A stretch of DNA of 64,000 nucleotides from DASTFY01 sp963769115. Lineage in GTDB: Bacteria > Actinomycetota > Acidimicrobiia > Acidimicrobiales > Ilumatobacteraceae. Both the position numbers and the translations under genes were made by a program. Below, one piece after another: positions 35,078 through 44,410 of this stretch; within the stretch, counting starts at the first letter, position 1; every line of letters starts with the position of its first letter. The stretch lies in the NCBI GenBank assembly GCA_963769115.1, contig CAVYKN010000007.1, forward strand, positions 248,001-312,000, read 5' to 3'. Under the pieces are notes generated by a model, which was given only the letters and a program-made list of their open reading frames with translations, had not been told where the DNA came from and ran no database searches.

Positions 35078-35962
35078 ATGACAGCGACCCAAACCTCCGA
35101 CGACAGGGACTACAAGGAGACCGTCCGCCGGGAGTGGACGGCGGCGGCGGCGGGATGGCGGAAGTGGTTCGAGATGCACGAGGCCGAGGCCGCTGGTCGC
35201 GCCGTCACCTCCGCCCTACTGGAGCGCGTCGGGCTGCAGCCCGGCGACGTGGTGCTCGACGTCGGAGCGGGCTACGGCGAGCCGGGACTCAGTGCCGCCG
35301 CCCTCGCCGGGCGTGACGGTCACGTCACCTGCCTCGACATCTCGGGCGACATGCTCGCCTTCGCCGAAGAACGGGCGCGGGCCGCCGGCCTGTCGAATGT
35401 GCGGTTCGTCGAAGGCGACATCGAGTCCGCCGAGCTCGCGCCCGGCAGTTACGACGTCGTGCTCAGCCGTGCCGCCCTCATGTACGCCAGCGACCCGCTC
35501 GCAACGCTGCGCCAACTCCGGCGATCGCTCCGAGCCCGTGGCCGCCTGGCCGTTGCCGTCTGGGCGACACCCGACAAGGTGGCGTTCGCGACTCCTGTTC
35601 CGATCATGCTCGAGGCGCTGGGAATCGATGCCCCCGCCGGCGGCCCCGGGCCTTTCGCCCTTGGCGAACCAGGAGCCCTCGGCAACCTCGTCGCGCAAGC
35701 CGGTTTCACCGACGTAGCCGCCGGCACAACGGTCGCCGTGTACGAGTTGCCCAATCGGGAAGCGTGCACCCGATGGCTGCGCGACGTCGCCCCGCCGATC
35801 ACCGATCTGATCGCCGATCAGCCGGCCACCATCCAAGACGGCATCTGGGATCGCGTCACCGACGCATGGGCGCCATTCCAAGGCGACGACGGCCGGATCC
35901 GCCTCCCATGCACTGCCATCTGGGCGTCAGGAACCAACCCGGACAGCTACGGGACGCGGTGA
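35078..35962 (+). CDS. Class I SAM-dependent methyltransferase
   Basis: A 294-residue methyltransferase. Motif I VVLDVGAGYGEPG, motif post-I VTCLDISGDMLAFAEERA, motif II SYDVVLSRAALMYASD and motif III LRARGRLAVAVWAT are in order. It resembles UbiE/Coq5-type small-molecule methyltransferases; the acceptor is unknown. A GAAGGGAGACGACG leader provides the ribosome binding site. Confidence 0.88.
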   Translation: MTATQTSDDRDYKETVRREWTAAAAGWRKWFEMHEAEAAGRAVTSALLERVGLQPGDVVLDVGAGYGEPGLSAAALAGRDGHVTCLDISGDMLAFAEERARAAGLSNVRFVEGDIESAELAPGSYDVVLSRAALMYASDPLATLRQLRRSLRARGRLAVAVWATPDKVAFATPVPIMLEALGIDAPAGGPGPFALGEPGALGNLVAQAGFTDVAAGTTVAVYELPNREACTRWLRDVAPPITDLIADQPATIQDGIWDRVTDAWAPFQGDDGRIRLPCTAIWASGTNPDSYGTR

Positions 35963-36487
35963 TGGGTGAGGGGTGTCTTGCTGCCACGGACCGTTGGACA
36001 CAACCCCGCTAAGGACATCGATGTCGGAGTAACGCGTCCCGTATCCCGGCGCGCCAGCGCGTCCTCGATCGCCGAATACACGGGTCGGCTTGCTGGCGCG
36101 TTGGAACGGGTCGGCGACAGCTCCGCGGGTGGCGTCGCCAGGTCGAACGCTCCGGGAACGGCCGGAAGAATGGCGCCGACAGCCGTAGAGATTGCCACCG
36201 GCGCCGAAAGACCCGTCGCAGCAACCAGTAGGCGTGCACGGGACTGACCGGATGACCAGCATGGCGTGAGGTGGGTGTTCGGTGGGACCTCGGCGTTGAC
36301 AGCCGGTAGAAAAGCTCGGGGTACGGGCGTGTGGACCGCCGCATGAGCCGGCAGTAGGGGCAAGCCGTCGTGCAACGGACTGCTCTCGGGGCTCCACTCG
36401 GCGCACCGGGACCAGGACCAAGGCCCCTAGTTCGACACGTCGCTGGATGGGATAGTGGTGCGCACAGACGGCTCGCGGAGGTCACGT
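35963..36487. other. Gap with no recognisable gene
   Basis: About 525 bp. Frames on both strands are open for over 100 codons but show no protein motif and have a composition unlike the neighbours (less codon-third-position GC). A GGAGGT ribosome binding site for the dehydrogenase lies at the right edge. Possibly remnants of a mobile or HNH-type gene, but I cannot support that. Confidence 0.35.
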
Positions 36488-37501
36488 ATGAAGGCTGCAG
36501 TGGTGCACGAGTTCGGATCGCCGCTCTCCATCGAGGAGAGGCCAAAGCCGGTGCCCGGCCCCGGTCAGGTGGTGGTGAGGGTGGAGACGTCGGGGCTGTG
36601 CCACACCGACATCCACGCTGCCCAAGGCGACTGGCCGGTCAAGCCGGCACCGCCGTTCGTTCCGGGACACGAAGGTGTCGGACTCGTCGAGCGAGTGGGC
36701 GCAGGCGTGACACGGCTGCGCGAAGGAGATCGGGTCGCGGTGCCATGGCTGGGCTGGGCCTGTGGCGCTTGCGAGGCGTGCGCATCGGGTTGGGAAACGC
36801 TGTGCCCGGAAGCCAGGTACACGGGGTACATGGTCGATGGCGGCTTCGCCGAGTACGTGCTCGCCGACGCCGCGTTCGCCGGACTCGTGCCCGAGGCGAT
36901 CGATCCGCTCGACGCTGCACCGCTGACGTGTGCGGGCGTGACGACGTACAAAGCCGTCAAGGTGTCCGGGGCACGCCCATCGGATCTCGTCGCCGTGTTC
37001 GGCATCGGCGGACTCGGCCATCTGGCCGTCCAGTACGCCAGGATCGCCGGCGCCACCGTCGCCGCGGTGGACATCGTCGACAGCAAGCTCGACGTCGCCA
37101 AGCGACTCGGTGCCGAGTACGGGATCAACGCCGCGACGCACGATCCGGTCGCCGCGATCCAGGCCCTTGGCGGAGCCGATTCGGCCGTCGTGCTCGCCGC
37201 CACACCGACGGCCTGTGAGCAGGCGTTCGCCAGCCTCAAGCGCAATGGCCAACTCGTCTTGGTCGGCCTCCCCAAGGACAACACGATGCGCCTGCCGATC
37301 TTCGAGACCGTTCTCCAGGGGAAGAAGGTCATCGGCTCACTCGTCGGAACCCGCGTCGACCTTGCCGAGACCTTCGAGCTCCACGCCGCGGGCCGCACCA
37401 CGATCGTGCGCGAATCCCGACGACTGGACGACGTGAACGATGCCATGGGCGAAGTCCTCGCCGGCCACGTCGACGCCCGTCTCGTGTTCGACCTTCGCTG
37501 A
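36488..37501 (+). CDS. Zinc-dependent alcohol dehydrogenase (MDR family)
   Basis: A 337-residue medium-chain dehydrogenase. SGLCHTDIHAAQGDW and GHEGVG give catalytic zinc ligands (Cys, His, Glu), CGACEACASGWETLC the four structural-zinc cysteines, and GIGGLGHLAVQYA the NAD(P) Rossmann motif. It resembles AdhP/AdhT ethanol-type dehydrogenases. ATG at 36488 follows GGAGGT. Confidence 0.92.
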   Translation: MKAAVVHEFGSPLSIEERPKPVPGPGQVVVRVETSGLCHTDIHAAQGDWPVKPAPPFVPGHEGVGLVERVGAGVTRLREGDRVAVPWLGWACGACEACASGWETLCPEARYTGYMVDGGFAEYVLADAAFAGLVPEAIDPLDAAPLTCAGVTTYKAVKVSGARPSDLVAVFGIGGLGHLAVQYARIAGATVAAVDIVDSKLDVAKRLGAEYGINAATHDPVAAIQALGGADSAVVLAATPTACEQAFASLKRNGQLVLVGLPKDNTMRLPIFETVLQGKKVIGSLVGTRVDLAETFELHAAGRTTIVRESRRLDDVNDAMGEVLAGHVDARLVFDLR

Positions 37502-37697
37502 CCAGCAGCACCTCCTCGTCCCCGGCTCGGTTGGCGAGCCTTCGCGGGCGCGGCCTCGCGACAAGGCTGCTCGCCGCCGCCGAAGCCGATCGGGGGACCG
37601 ATGAGAAGTGGCGGCGGTGCCGGTCTGATGACGGTCCGCCAGGTGCCGGCTCGGAGTCACGTCCTCGGCACCAGATGCCGCTCCGGCGGAACGAGGC

Positions 37698-38486
37698 CTA
37701 GAAGTAGTAGCCGTCCAAGGCGATGCCTTCCGCGACGAGCGTGTACTCGTCGTCGATCATGGCGTACGTGCGGTCGTAGGGTCCGACGAACACCGCCTCA
37801 GGGAGGGGTAGTCCGGCGTGAGGGTTGGTGAACACGTCGATGCGCGGCACCCGCTCCGTCGTCATCGAGTAGTCCCGCTGTTGTGAGTTTGTCGGCCTCC
37901 GCCCAGACCCTGCGGACGGACTCCTCGACGGTGGACGGCTCGTGGCCCTTGAGCGCACGGTCCGGCAAGATGCCGCCCGGGTTCGCTCGCTTGAGGATGG
38001 CGATCGAGCTGAATCGAGTGTTGAGGCTCGGCTGCAGTCTCCCTCCGCCGAGGAAGGTCGTCTGTGCTTCGGCGTCGGCTGGGATTCCGCTTCCCAGATC
38101 GACCGGCATTGAGATGCCGACGTTCCCGAACATCGCCCCGCTCACCGCCATGAGGTCGTCGGACCAGTTCGGCGCGTAGATCACAAGTACGTACGGATGC
38201 TTGCCCTTGACGTCTCGGCCCTGCTTGACCTTCGCTTCGATGGCCGCTCGGATCGGGGGGTACGGGTCGAGCGTGACGAAGTCCACGGGGGGAATGGCTG
38301 CGGAGACGGAGCGCACTCGCAGACGACGACCCCGGCTGGGGTGTCCAGCCAGAAGTCGGGGTGCTTCCCTGCCGCTTCAAGTTCGTAGTCGAACGGGATG
38401 CCGCGGTCAGCGAGGTAGTGCTCGAAGATCACCTCCGCCCGTTGGCCGAGGTCCTCTGGTAATTCCTTATCGCTGAGGCCTTGCAC
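37698..38486 (-). pseudogene. Nuclease-like hypothetical protein with two frame breaks
   Basis: From the GTG at 38486 (VQGLSDKELPEDLGQRAE): AGKHPDFWLDTPAGVVVCE resembles the PD-(D/E)xK core of restriction-like nucleases. After a break near 38310 come PYPPIRAAIEAKVKQGRD, YVLVIYAPNWSDDLMAV and FSSIAILKRANPGG, and after another near 37865 VPRIDVFTNPHAGLPLPE. I cannot name a family. It is the last gene before tRNA-Gln, so it may belong to a mobile island. Confidence 0.5.
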
Positions 38487-38615
38487 TTCACCCCGTTTCT
38501 CCCACCGTCGCGCCGAGATCGGCACCGGGGACCAACACGCTTGTGCTGGCCCCTGCGTCCGTCCCCCGGCAGGCCGGTCAGCGAGGTGCCCGGGTGGAGC
38601 ACCTGGTCACGCTGG

Positions 38616-38687
38616 CTGGCGGGGGAGGACTCGAACCTCCAACCCCCTGATCCAAAGTCAGGTGTTCTGCCATTGAACTACCCGCCA
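38616..38687 (-). tRNA. tRNA-Gln (UUG)
   Basis: A 72-nt cloverleaf on the minus strand. The acceptor strand UGGCGGG pairs with CCCGCCA, the D-arm is GTTCAATGGCAGAAC, the anticodon stem is CCTGA/TCAGG with loop CTTTGGA (anticodon UUG), and the T-arm is GGAGG-TTCGAGT-CCTCC. No CCA is encoded. Its 3' end faces the accessory region to the left, the side where integrative islands usually insert. Confidence 0.95.
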
Positions 38688-38803
38688 GGGTGTTCTCCGC
38701 CCACGCTATCCGGCCGGTCTGGCGGGCCGCCCCGGGGTTCGTCCCGGCCTGCGAGGATTGACGCCGGCGGTGTCGCCCGGCCAGCCGGGGGGAGGAGGGG
38801 CCC

Positions 38804-39445
38804 ATGCAGGAGCTCCCGAACGAGGGCATCCGGCTCGACTTCGCCCAGGGTCGTACGACGATCACCGACCTGGCGGAGATCAACTCCACCTTGCACCCGA
38901 TCGGCTTCCGGGCCTGGCCGATCGATCTGACTGCCGCCTCCGAGGCGCTGCGCCCGCTGCTGGCGCGGCCGACGCTCACCGACGCGGACGTCGCCGTGGT
39001 GCGGGACCACTTCCTTCTCTCGCAAGAGCAGTTGCTCACGCTCATCGCGGAGGCGGGCCGGACGCCTCAGGTCCCGGGCGGCGGCGAGATGACCACGCTG
39101 GACGCCACGAACGGCGTGACCTACCCCCAGCTCTACCTGGTCGAAGCGGGGGTCGACTACAGCCGGTTCGACCGCTTCCACGTCAACTCGTCCGCCGAGG
39201 GCCCCGGGACGGACGAGTTCATGCAGATCCTGTCCGGTGGCGGGATTCGGGTGCTGCAGCACCTGCCCGGCGAGGGCGAGTTCACCGTCACGTTCGATTG
39301 CGTGGGCGACGAACGGGGCTGGATGGTCACCTACGACGGTGGCCGCCCGCACATCGGCAGCTTCACGGGCGCCGAAACAGGGACCAAGATCCTCGTCCAG
39401 GTCATGGGCCCACCTAGCTGGGAGATGCACTACGTGGACGGGTAG
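38804..39445 (+). CDS. Hypothetical protein
   Basis: A 213-residue soluble protein with no signal peptide. The N-terminal half is alpha-helical with a short basic/aromatic stretch (LHPIGFRAWPIDL, LLSQEQLLTLIAEAGR). The C-terminal half is beta-rich and looks like a cupin or similar barrel (GVTYPQLYLVEAGVDYSRFD, FHVNSSAEGPGTDEF, VLQHLPGEGEFTVTFDC). An AGGAGGGG site 3-6 bp upstream supports the ATG. Family not recognised. Confidence 0.7.
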   Translation: MQELPNEGIRLDFAQGRTTITDLAEINSTLHPIGFRAWPIDLTAASEALRPLLARPTLTDADVAVVRDHFLLSQEQLLTLIAEAGRTPQVPGGGEMTTLDATNGVTYPQLYLVEAGVDYSRFDRFHVNSSAEGPGTDEFMQILSGGGIRVLQHLPGEGEFTVTFDCVGDERGWMVTYDGGRPHIGSFTGAETGTKILVQVMGPPSWEMHYVDG

Positions 39446-39488
39446 CTGGTTGGCCCGGCGCGGCGGCGCCCGGTAGCGTCTCCTCCTC

Positions 39489-39584
39489 GTGGGTTCACTG
39501 ATCAAGAAGCGCCGCAAGCGCATGCGGAAGAAGAAGCACAAGAAGATGCTCCGCCGCACGCGCCACCAGCGTCGCAACAAGTAA
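39489..39584 (+). CDS. Small basic ribosomal protein bS22-like (AURKAIP1/COX24 domain)
   Basis: A 31-residue protein, too short for usual gene callers: MGSLIKKRRKRMRKKKHKKM, then LRRTRHQRRNK. This is the AURKAIP1/COX24-type peptide known as bS22 (30S subunit) in mycobacteria, which begins with an almost identical MGSVIKKRRKRM. About 60% of residues are Lys/Arg. It starts with GTG and is followed 17 bp later by a strong hairpin. It would bind rRNA in the small subunit near the decoding side. Confidence 0.9.
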   Translation: MGSLIKKRRKRMRKKKHKKMLRRTRHQRRNK

Positions 39585-39601
39585 CCGATAGATCTCGCCG
39601 T

Positions 39602-39637
39602 CACCGACCGCCCGGGGATCGCCCCGGGCGGTCGGTG
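39602..39637. terminator. Bidirectional terminator between bS22 and ispE
   Basis: CACCGACCGCCCGGGG and CCCCGGGCGGTCGGTG form a perfect 16 bp stem around ATCG. It lies between two convergent genes and has no long T-run, as is common in high-GC bacteria. Confidence 0.85.
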
Positions 39638-39653
39638 CGCGTCAAACGCCAGG

Positions 39654-40375
39654 TCAGGCCGGTGCCGTGCGTGAGACCACGACGAACGCGTCGGCCAGCG
39701 CCTCGAGCAGGTCCGGATGCGCCCCCTCGACGAACCACGACGCGCCGCTGCCGGCCAGGCTCGGGGCGACCCCCGCCACATCCCGGATGCGATCCCTCCA
39801 GCGGGCCAGCTCGGGAACGACGACCAGCGCGGCGGGCTCCAGGTCGTTGCCGCCCTCCCCGGCGGTCCGCCCAGGTCGTCCCAGGCCCGGTAGACGGCGG
39901 GCGTCGACACCACGACGGGCGGCGTCACGACGGTGAAGGTGCGGTCGACGTGGGGCAGGGGCTCGACGCTCTCGCCGATGCCCCGCACCCGGGCCCGGCC
40001 GCCCACGAGGCAGAACGGGACGTCAGCACCGAGCCGGGCCGCGGCCGCCATGTCATCGAAGCCGGCCCAACGCAGGACGGCGGCGGCGTCGGCCGAGCCG
40101 CCACCGAGACCGCCGCCGGAGGGGATGGCCTTCTCGACGTGTACGGCTGCCTGCCTGCCGGCCAGCCGCAGGGCCCGGCGGACCAGGTTGGTGTCGTCGG
40201 TCGGCACGCCGGCCGCGAACCGGCCGGACACCGTCAGCGCGTCACCGTCGGTGAAGGTGAGCGTGTCGGCGAGGTCGAGCGTCACCATCTCGGCGTCGAG
40301 CAGGTGGTAGCCGTCGGCCCGGACCCCCGTCACCCGCAGGCTCAGGGTCAGCTTGGCGGGCGCCCGCATGATCAC
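39654..40375 (-). CDS. ispE: 4-diphosphocytidyl-2-C-methyl-D-erythritol kinase, one frame break
   Basis: GHMP kinase of the MEP isoprenoid pathway, phosphorylating CDP-ME at the 2-position with ATP. RAPAKLTLSLRVTGVRADGYH is the N-terminal motif, IPSGGGLGGGSADAAAVL the phosphate-binding loop and, after a break near 39864, SLAGSGASWFVEG the third GHMP motif. The break removes one G from a run (CCGGGG for expected CCGGGGG). About 240 residues, slightly short for the family. The GTG start overlaps the rsmA stop as GTGA. Confidence 0.88.
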
Positions 40376-41202
40376 GTCCCGCCGCCCGAGCGGGCACGGA
40401 CGGCCAGCGCCAAGCGGCCCCAGGCGTCGACGTCGAGCTGCTCGGCTCGGGCACCCGGATCGACCCCGGCGGCGACGAAGTCCTCCTCGCCGGCCAGTCC
40501 CGCCAGCGAACGGCGCAACGTCTTCCGGCGCTGGCCGAACCCCGAGCGGACCAGCGCGAACAGATCGTCGGGAAGCACTCCGGGCGGCCCGGCGGGCACG
40601 CCGCGGCGTTCGATGGCGACGAGCGCCGAGTCCACCTTGGGCTGGGGGAGGAACACGGTCGGCGGCACCCGTCCGATCACGGAGGCGCGCGCCCAGTACG
40701 CCACCTTGACGCTGACGGCGCCGTAGGTCTTCGAGCCCGGTCCGGCCGCCAGCCGCGCGCCGACCTCGGCCTGCACCATCACCAGCATCCGGCGGATGAG
40801 CGGGACGCCGTCGAGCAGGTCGGCGACGATGGGGGTCGCCACGTTGTACGGCAGGTTGGCGACGAGGACGGCTGGTTGCTCATGCAACAACGACGTCCAG
40901 TCCACGGCCAGCGCGTCCGCGTGCACGATCGTTGCCTCGGGAACGACCTCGGCAAGGACGCCAACGAGGCCCTCGTCCACCTCGATCGCTGTCACCTCGG
41001 CGCCGGTGTCCAGCAGGGCCCGGGTCAGCGCGCCGAGCCCAGCGCCGATCTCGACCACGTGGTCGCCGGGGCCGACGCCGGCCAGCCGGGCGATGCGCCG
41101 GACCGTGTTCGGGTCGACGACGAAGTTCTGGCCCCGCGACTGACGGGGAGCCAGCCCGTGCCGGCGCAGCAGCTCACTGGTCTCTCGCGGGCCGAGCGTC
41201 AC
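40372..41202 (-). CDS. rsmA: 16S rRNA (adenine1518/1519-N6)-dimethyltransferase
   Basis: A 276-residue KsgA/RsmA enzyme that dimethylates two adjacent adenines near the 3' end of 16S rRNA during 30S maturation. RQSRGQNFVVDPNTVRRI, VEIGAGLGALTRALL (SAM motif I), AIEVDEG, VANLPYNVATPI (the NLPY catalytic motif) and a C-terminal FGQRRKTLRRSL are all present. It overlaps ispE, the classical ksgA-ispE pair of actinobacteria. Confidence 0.95.
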   Translation of the reverse strand: MTLGPRETSELLRRHGLAPRQSRGQNFVVDPNTVRRIARLAGVGPGDHVVEIGAGLGALTRALLDTGAEVTAIEVDEGLVGVLAEVVPEATIVHADALAVDWTSLLHEQPAVLVANLPYNVATPIVADLLDGVPLIRRMLVMVQAEVGARLAAGPGSKTYGAVSVKVAYWARASVIGRVPPTVFLPQPKVDSALVAIERRGVPAGPPGVLPDDLFALVRSGFGQRRKTLRRSLAGLAGEEDFVAAGVDPGARAEQLDVDAWGRLALAVRARSGGGT

Positions 41203-41214
41203 GGCCGGCGTGCG

Positions 41215-41757
41215 CTACCAGGTGATGCGGACGTGGATCGGAGACTGGCCGAGATCGGCGACCTCCTCGAACTCCTCGGTGTCGAGGACGAGGCCGGCCC
41301 GGGCGCCCGCCGCCGGCGGACCGATGACGGAGCACCAGATCGACTTGCCGTTGTCCAGGTCGAGCACCAGCAGGTCGGTGCCGAGGGCGACGCCCGGGAA
41401 CGCGCACGGATCGGGGATGCCGGGCTCGTCGGTGAAGCGGTCGTAGGTGGCGGTGCCCTCGACGATGTTGTCGGGCCCGGAGGTGGGCACGACGATGCGG
41501 ATCTCGGACGGTTGCGTCGCCGGGGGCGGGCCGAGGAGGAACGCGGGCATGGCCGTCGGCTGGAGCACGTCGTTGGCGGGGGCCTCCTGCGGGACAGCGG
41601 CCGAGGAGTCGAGCGCGCCGGCGAGGCTCGCGCCTTCGCCGATGGTGGCGACGCCCGTCGGTGAGGATCCGCCACCGAACAGGAACGGCAGCACGGCGAT
41701 GGTCGTCACGCCCGCGGCCAAGAGGCGCCGTCGATCACCGGGTTCCAATGAGGACAC
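41215..41757 (-). CDS. Exported DPBB (RlpA/expansin-like) domain protein
   Basis: A 180-residue protein with an N-terminal hydrophobic export signal (RRRLLAAGVTTIAVLPFLF), a Pro/Ala-rich spacer of about 50 residues and a C-terminal double-psi beta-barrel: EGTATYDRF, CAFPGVALGTDLLVLDLDNG, LVLDTEEFEEVA, IHVRITW. This barrel occurs in RlpA and in the C-terminal part of resuscitation-promoting proteins. The place between tatD and rsmA is where many actinobacteria carry rpfB, so a cell-wall function is likely. The catalytic lysozyme-like Rpf domain is absent. Confidence 0.65.
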   Translation of the reverse strand: MSSLEPGDRRRLLAAGVTTIAVLPFLFGGGSSPTGVATIGEGASLAGALDSSAAVPQEAPANDVLQPTAMPAFLLGPPPATQPSEIRIVVPTSGPDNIVEGTATYDRFTDEPGIPDPCAFPGVALGTDLLVLDLDNGKSIWCSVIGPPAAGARAGLVLDTEEFEEVADLGQSPIHVRITW

Positions 41758-41904
41758 TCGTGCGGATCCTTCTGCCGACAGTTCCTGGGCGGTGCTTCTG
41801 ACTCGATCTGGGTGCTCTTGTAGCCCTACTGGGGCCGTGATCCTTGGAGCTGAAGGCAGACACGCGCCGGAGTGCCGGTGCCGCCCGCAGCCGTGGAGGC
41901 CACG

Positions 41905-42666
41905 CTACGAGAGCGGTAGTCCGAACGCAACCCGTGCGTTCATGCTGGTGATGTGCTCGATTCGGGTCACGTTAACCCCGCGCACGGCAGCCAGCGCGGC
42001 ACCGACCAAGGGCACGAACGCAGGCTGGTTGCGATGGCCCCGGTGGGGGATCGGAGCCAGGTAGGGGGCATCCGTCTCGACCAGCAACCGGTCGTCCGGG
42101 CAGATGGCGGCGGCGGCCCTGATGTCGTCGGCGGACTTGAAGGTGACGATGCCCGAGAAGGACAGGTATCCGCCCCGGTCGAGGGCGAGCCGGGCTTCCT
42201 TCTCGCCGCCGGTGAAGCAATGGAAGATCGTGTGCGACGGGATGGTCTCGGCGTCCAGCACGGCGAAGGTGTCGTCCCACGCGGAGCGGGTGTGGATGAC
42301 GAGCGGAAGCTCGCGCTCGTGCGCCAGCGCGATCTGCGCCGCGAACGCCTCCCGCTGGACGGGGCGGGGCGAGTGGTCGTAGTGGTAGTCCAGGCCGCAC
42401 TCGCCAACGGCCACCACGCGTGGCGCGTCGAGCAGGCCGACGATCGATTCGACCCCGTTGACCGCGTCGTGCGGGTGGAGCCCGACGGTCGCCCACACGT
42501 CGTCGTGGGCGGCGGCGACGTCGATGGCGGCCGCGCTGCGGTCCGCATCCGTGCCGACCGTGATGAAGCCGGTGACCCCGGCCTCCCGGGCGGCGGCCAG
42601 CGCGGCCTCGGTGCCGCCCGGGATCCGGTCGTCGTCGACGTGGCAGTGGTTGTCGAACCAGCCCAT
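41905..42666 (-). CDS. tatD: TatD-family metal-dependent DNase
   Basis: A 253-residue TIM-barrel hydrolase. DNHCHVDD (metal HxH), VGECGLDYHYDHS (Glu), PLVIHTRSA (His), FHCFTGG (His) and VETDAPYLAP (Asp) are the metal ligands in order. TatD enzymes are 3'-5' DNases or deacylases. It lies 16 bp after metG, as in many bacteria. Confidence 0.93.
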   Translation of the reverse strand: MGWFDNHCHVDDDRIPGGTEAALAAAREAGVTGFITVGTDADRSAAAIDVAAAHDDVWATVGLHPHDAVNGVESIVGLLDAPRVVAVGECGLDYHYDHSPRPVQREAFAAQIALAHERELPLVIHTRSAWDDTFAVLDAETIPSHTIFHCFTGGEKEARLALDRGGYLSFSGIVTFKSADDIRAAAAICPDDRLLVETDAPYLAPIPHRGHRNQPAFVPLVGAALAAVRGVNVTRIEHITSMNARVAFGLPLS

Positions 42667-42682
42667 GACCCGGCCCCGCCGC

Positions 42683-44210
<1,528 letters not shown>

Positions 44211-44215
44211 GGTTC

Positions 44216-44245
44216 CTCCTTCCTGTCCGGCCCGCCGGGAAGGAG
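44216..44245 (-). promoter_or_regulatory. Hairpin covering the metG ribosome binding site
   Basis: On the mRNA, CTCCTTCC (44245-44238) can pair perfectly with GGAAGGAG (44223-44216), and the second arm is the metG Shine-Dalgarno itself. Formation would block metG initiation; an alternative fold would release it. Confidence 0.5.
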
Positions 44246-44255
44246 ATCAGTGGAG

Positions 44256-44278
44256 GATCCCCGGCCCGAGCGGGGATC
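44256..44278 (-). terminator. Terminator-like hairpin in the metG leader
   Basis: GATCCCC (44278-44272) and GGGGATC (44262-44256) form a perfect 7 bp stem with a GC-rich loop. No T-run follows, so it is either a weak terminator or a structural element of the leader. Confidence 0.4.
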
Positions 44279-44295
44279 GTTCCTGGTCGCGAGCG

Positions 44296-44367
44296 TCAGC
44301 GCGCGGCGAAGAGCCCCACGTCGGGGCCCATCATGAGATGGCCGAGGGCGGTGGCGACGGTGCTCAC
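44296..44367 (-). CDS. Possible metG leader peptide with tandem Met codons
   Basis: A GTG-initiated 23-codon frame (MSTVATALGHLMMGPDVGLF plus AAR) lies alone between the HAD gene and metG. Two adjacent ATG codons are in its middle, and two hairpins follow before metG. This matches the layout of amino-acid-sensing leader peptides. No clear ribosome binding site is visible, so it remains a proposal. Confidence 0.35.
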   Translation of the reverse strand: MSTVATALGHLMMGPDVGLFAAR

Positions 44368-44369
44368 AG

Positions 44370-44390
44370 GGCCGAGGCTACGAGGCCCGG
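44370..44390 (-). terminator. Possible terminator after the HAD gene
   Basis: GGGCC and GGCCC arms surround a loop of about 10 bases just after the HAD-gene stop. It is short and lacks a T-run; it would separate the HAD gene from the metG leader. Confidence 0.3.
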
Positions 44391-44410
44391 CGGCCCGCCC
44401 GGGAGCGATT

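Noticed and set aside
35947..36421. Minus-strand frames of over 140 codons in the 36 kb gap
   Set aside because: No motif, no ribosome binding site and three competing frames; not supported as a gene.
41758..41904. A c-di-AMP (ydaO) riboswitch before the DPBB gene
   Set aside because: Such riboswitches precede rpf genes in some actinobacteria, but the conserved ydaO blocks are not visible in this 147 bp leader.
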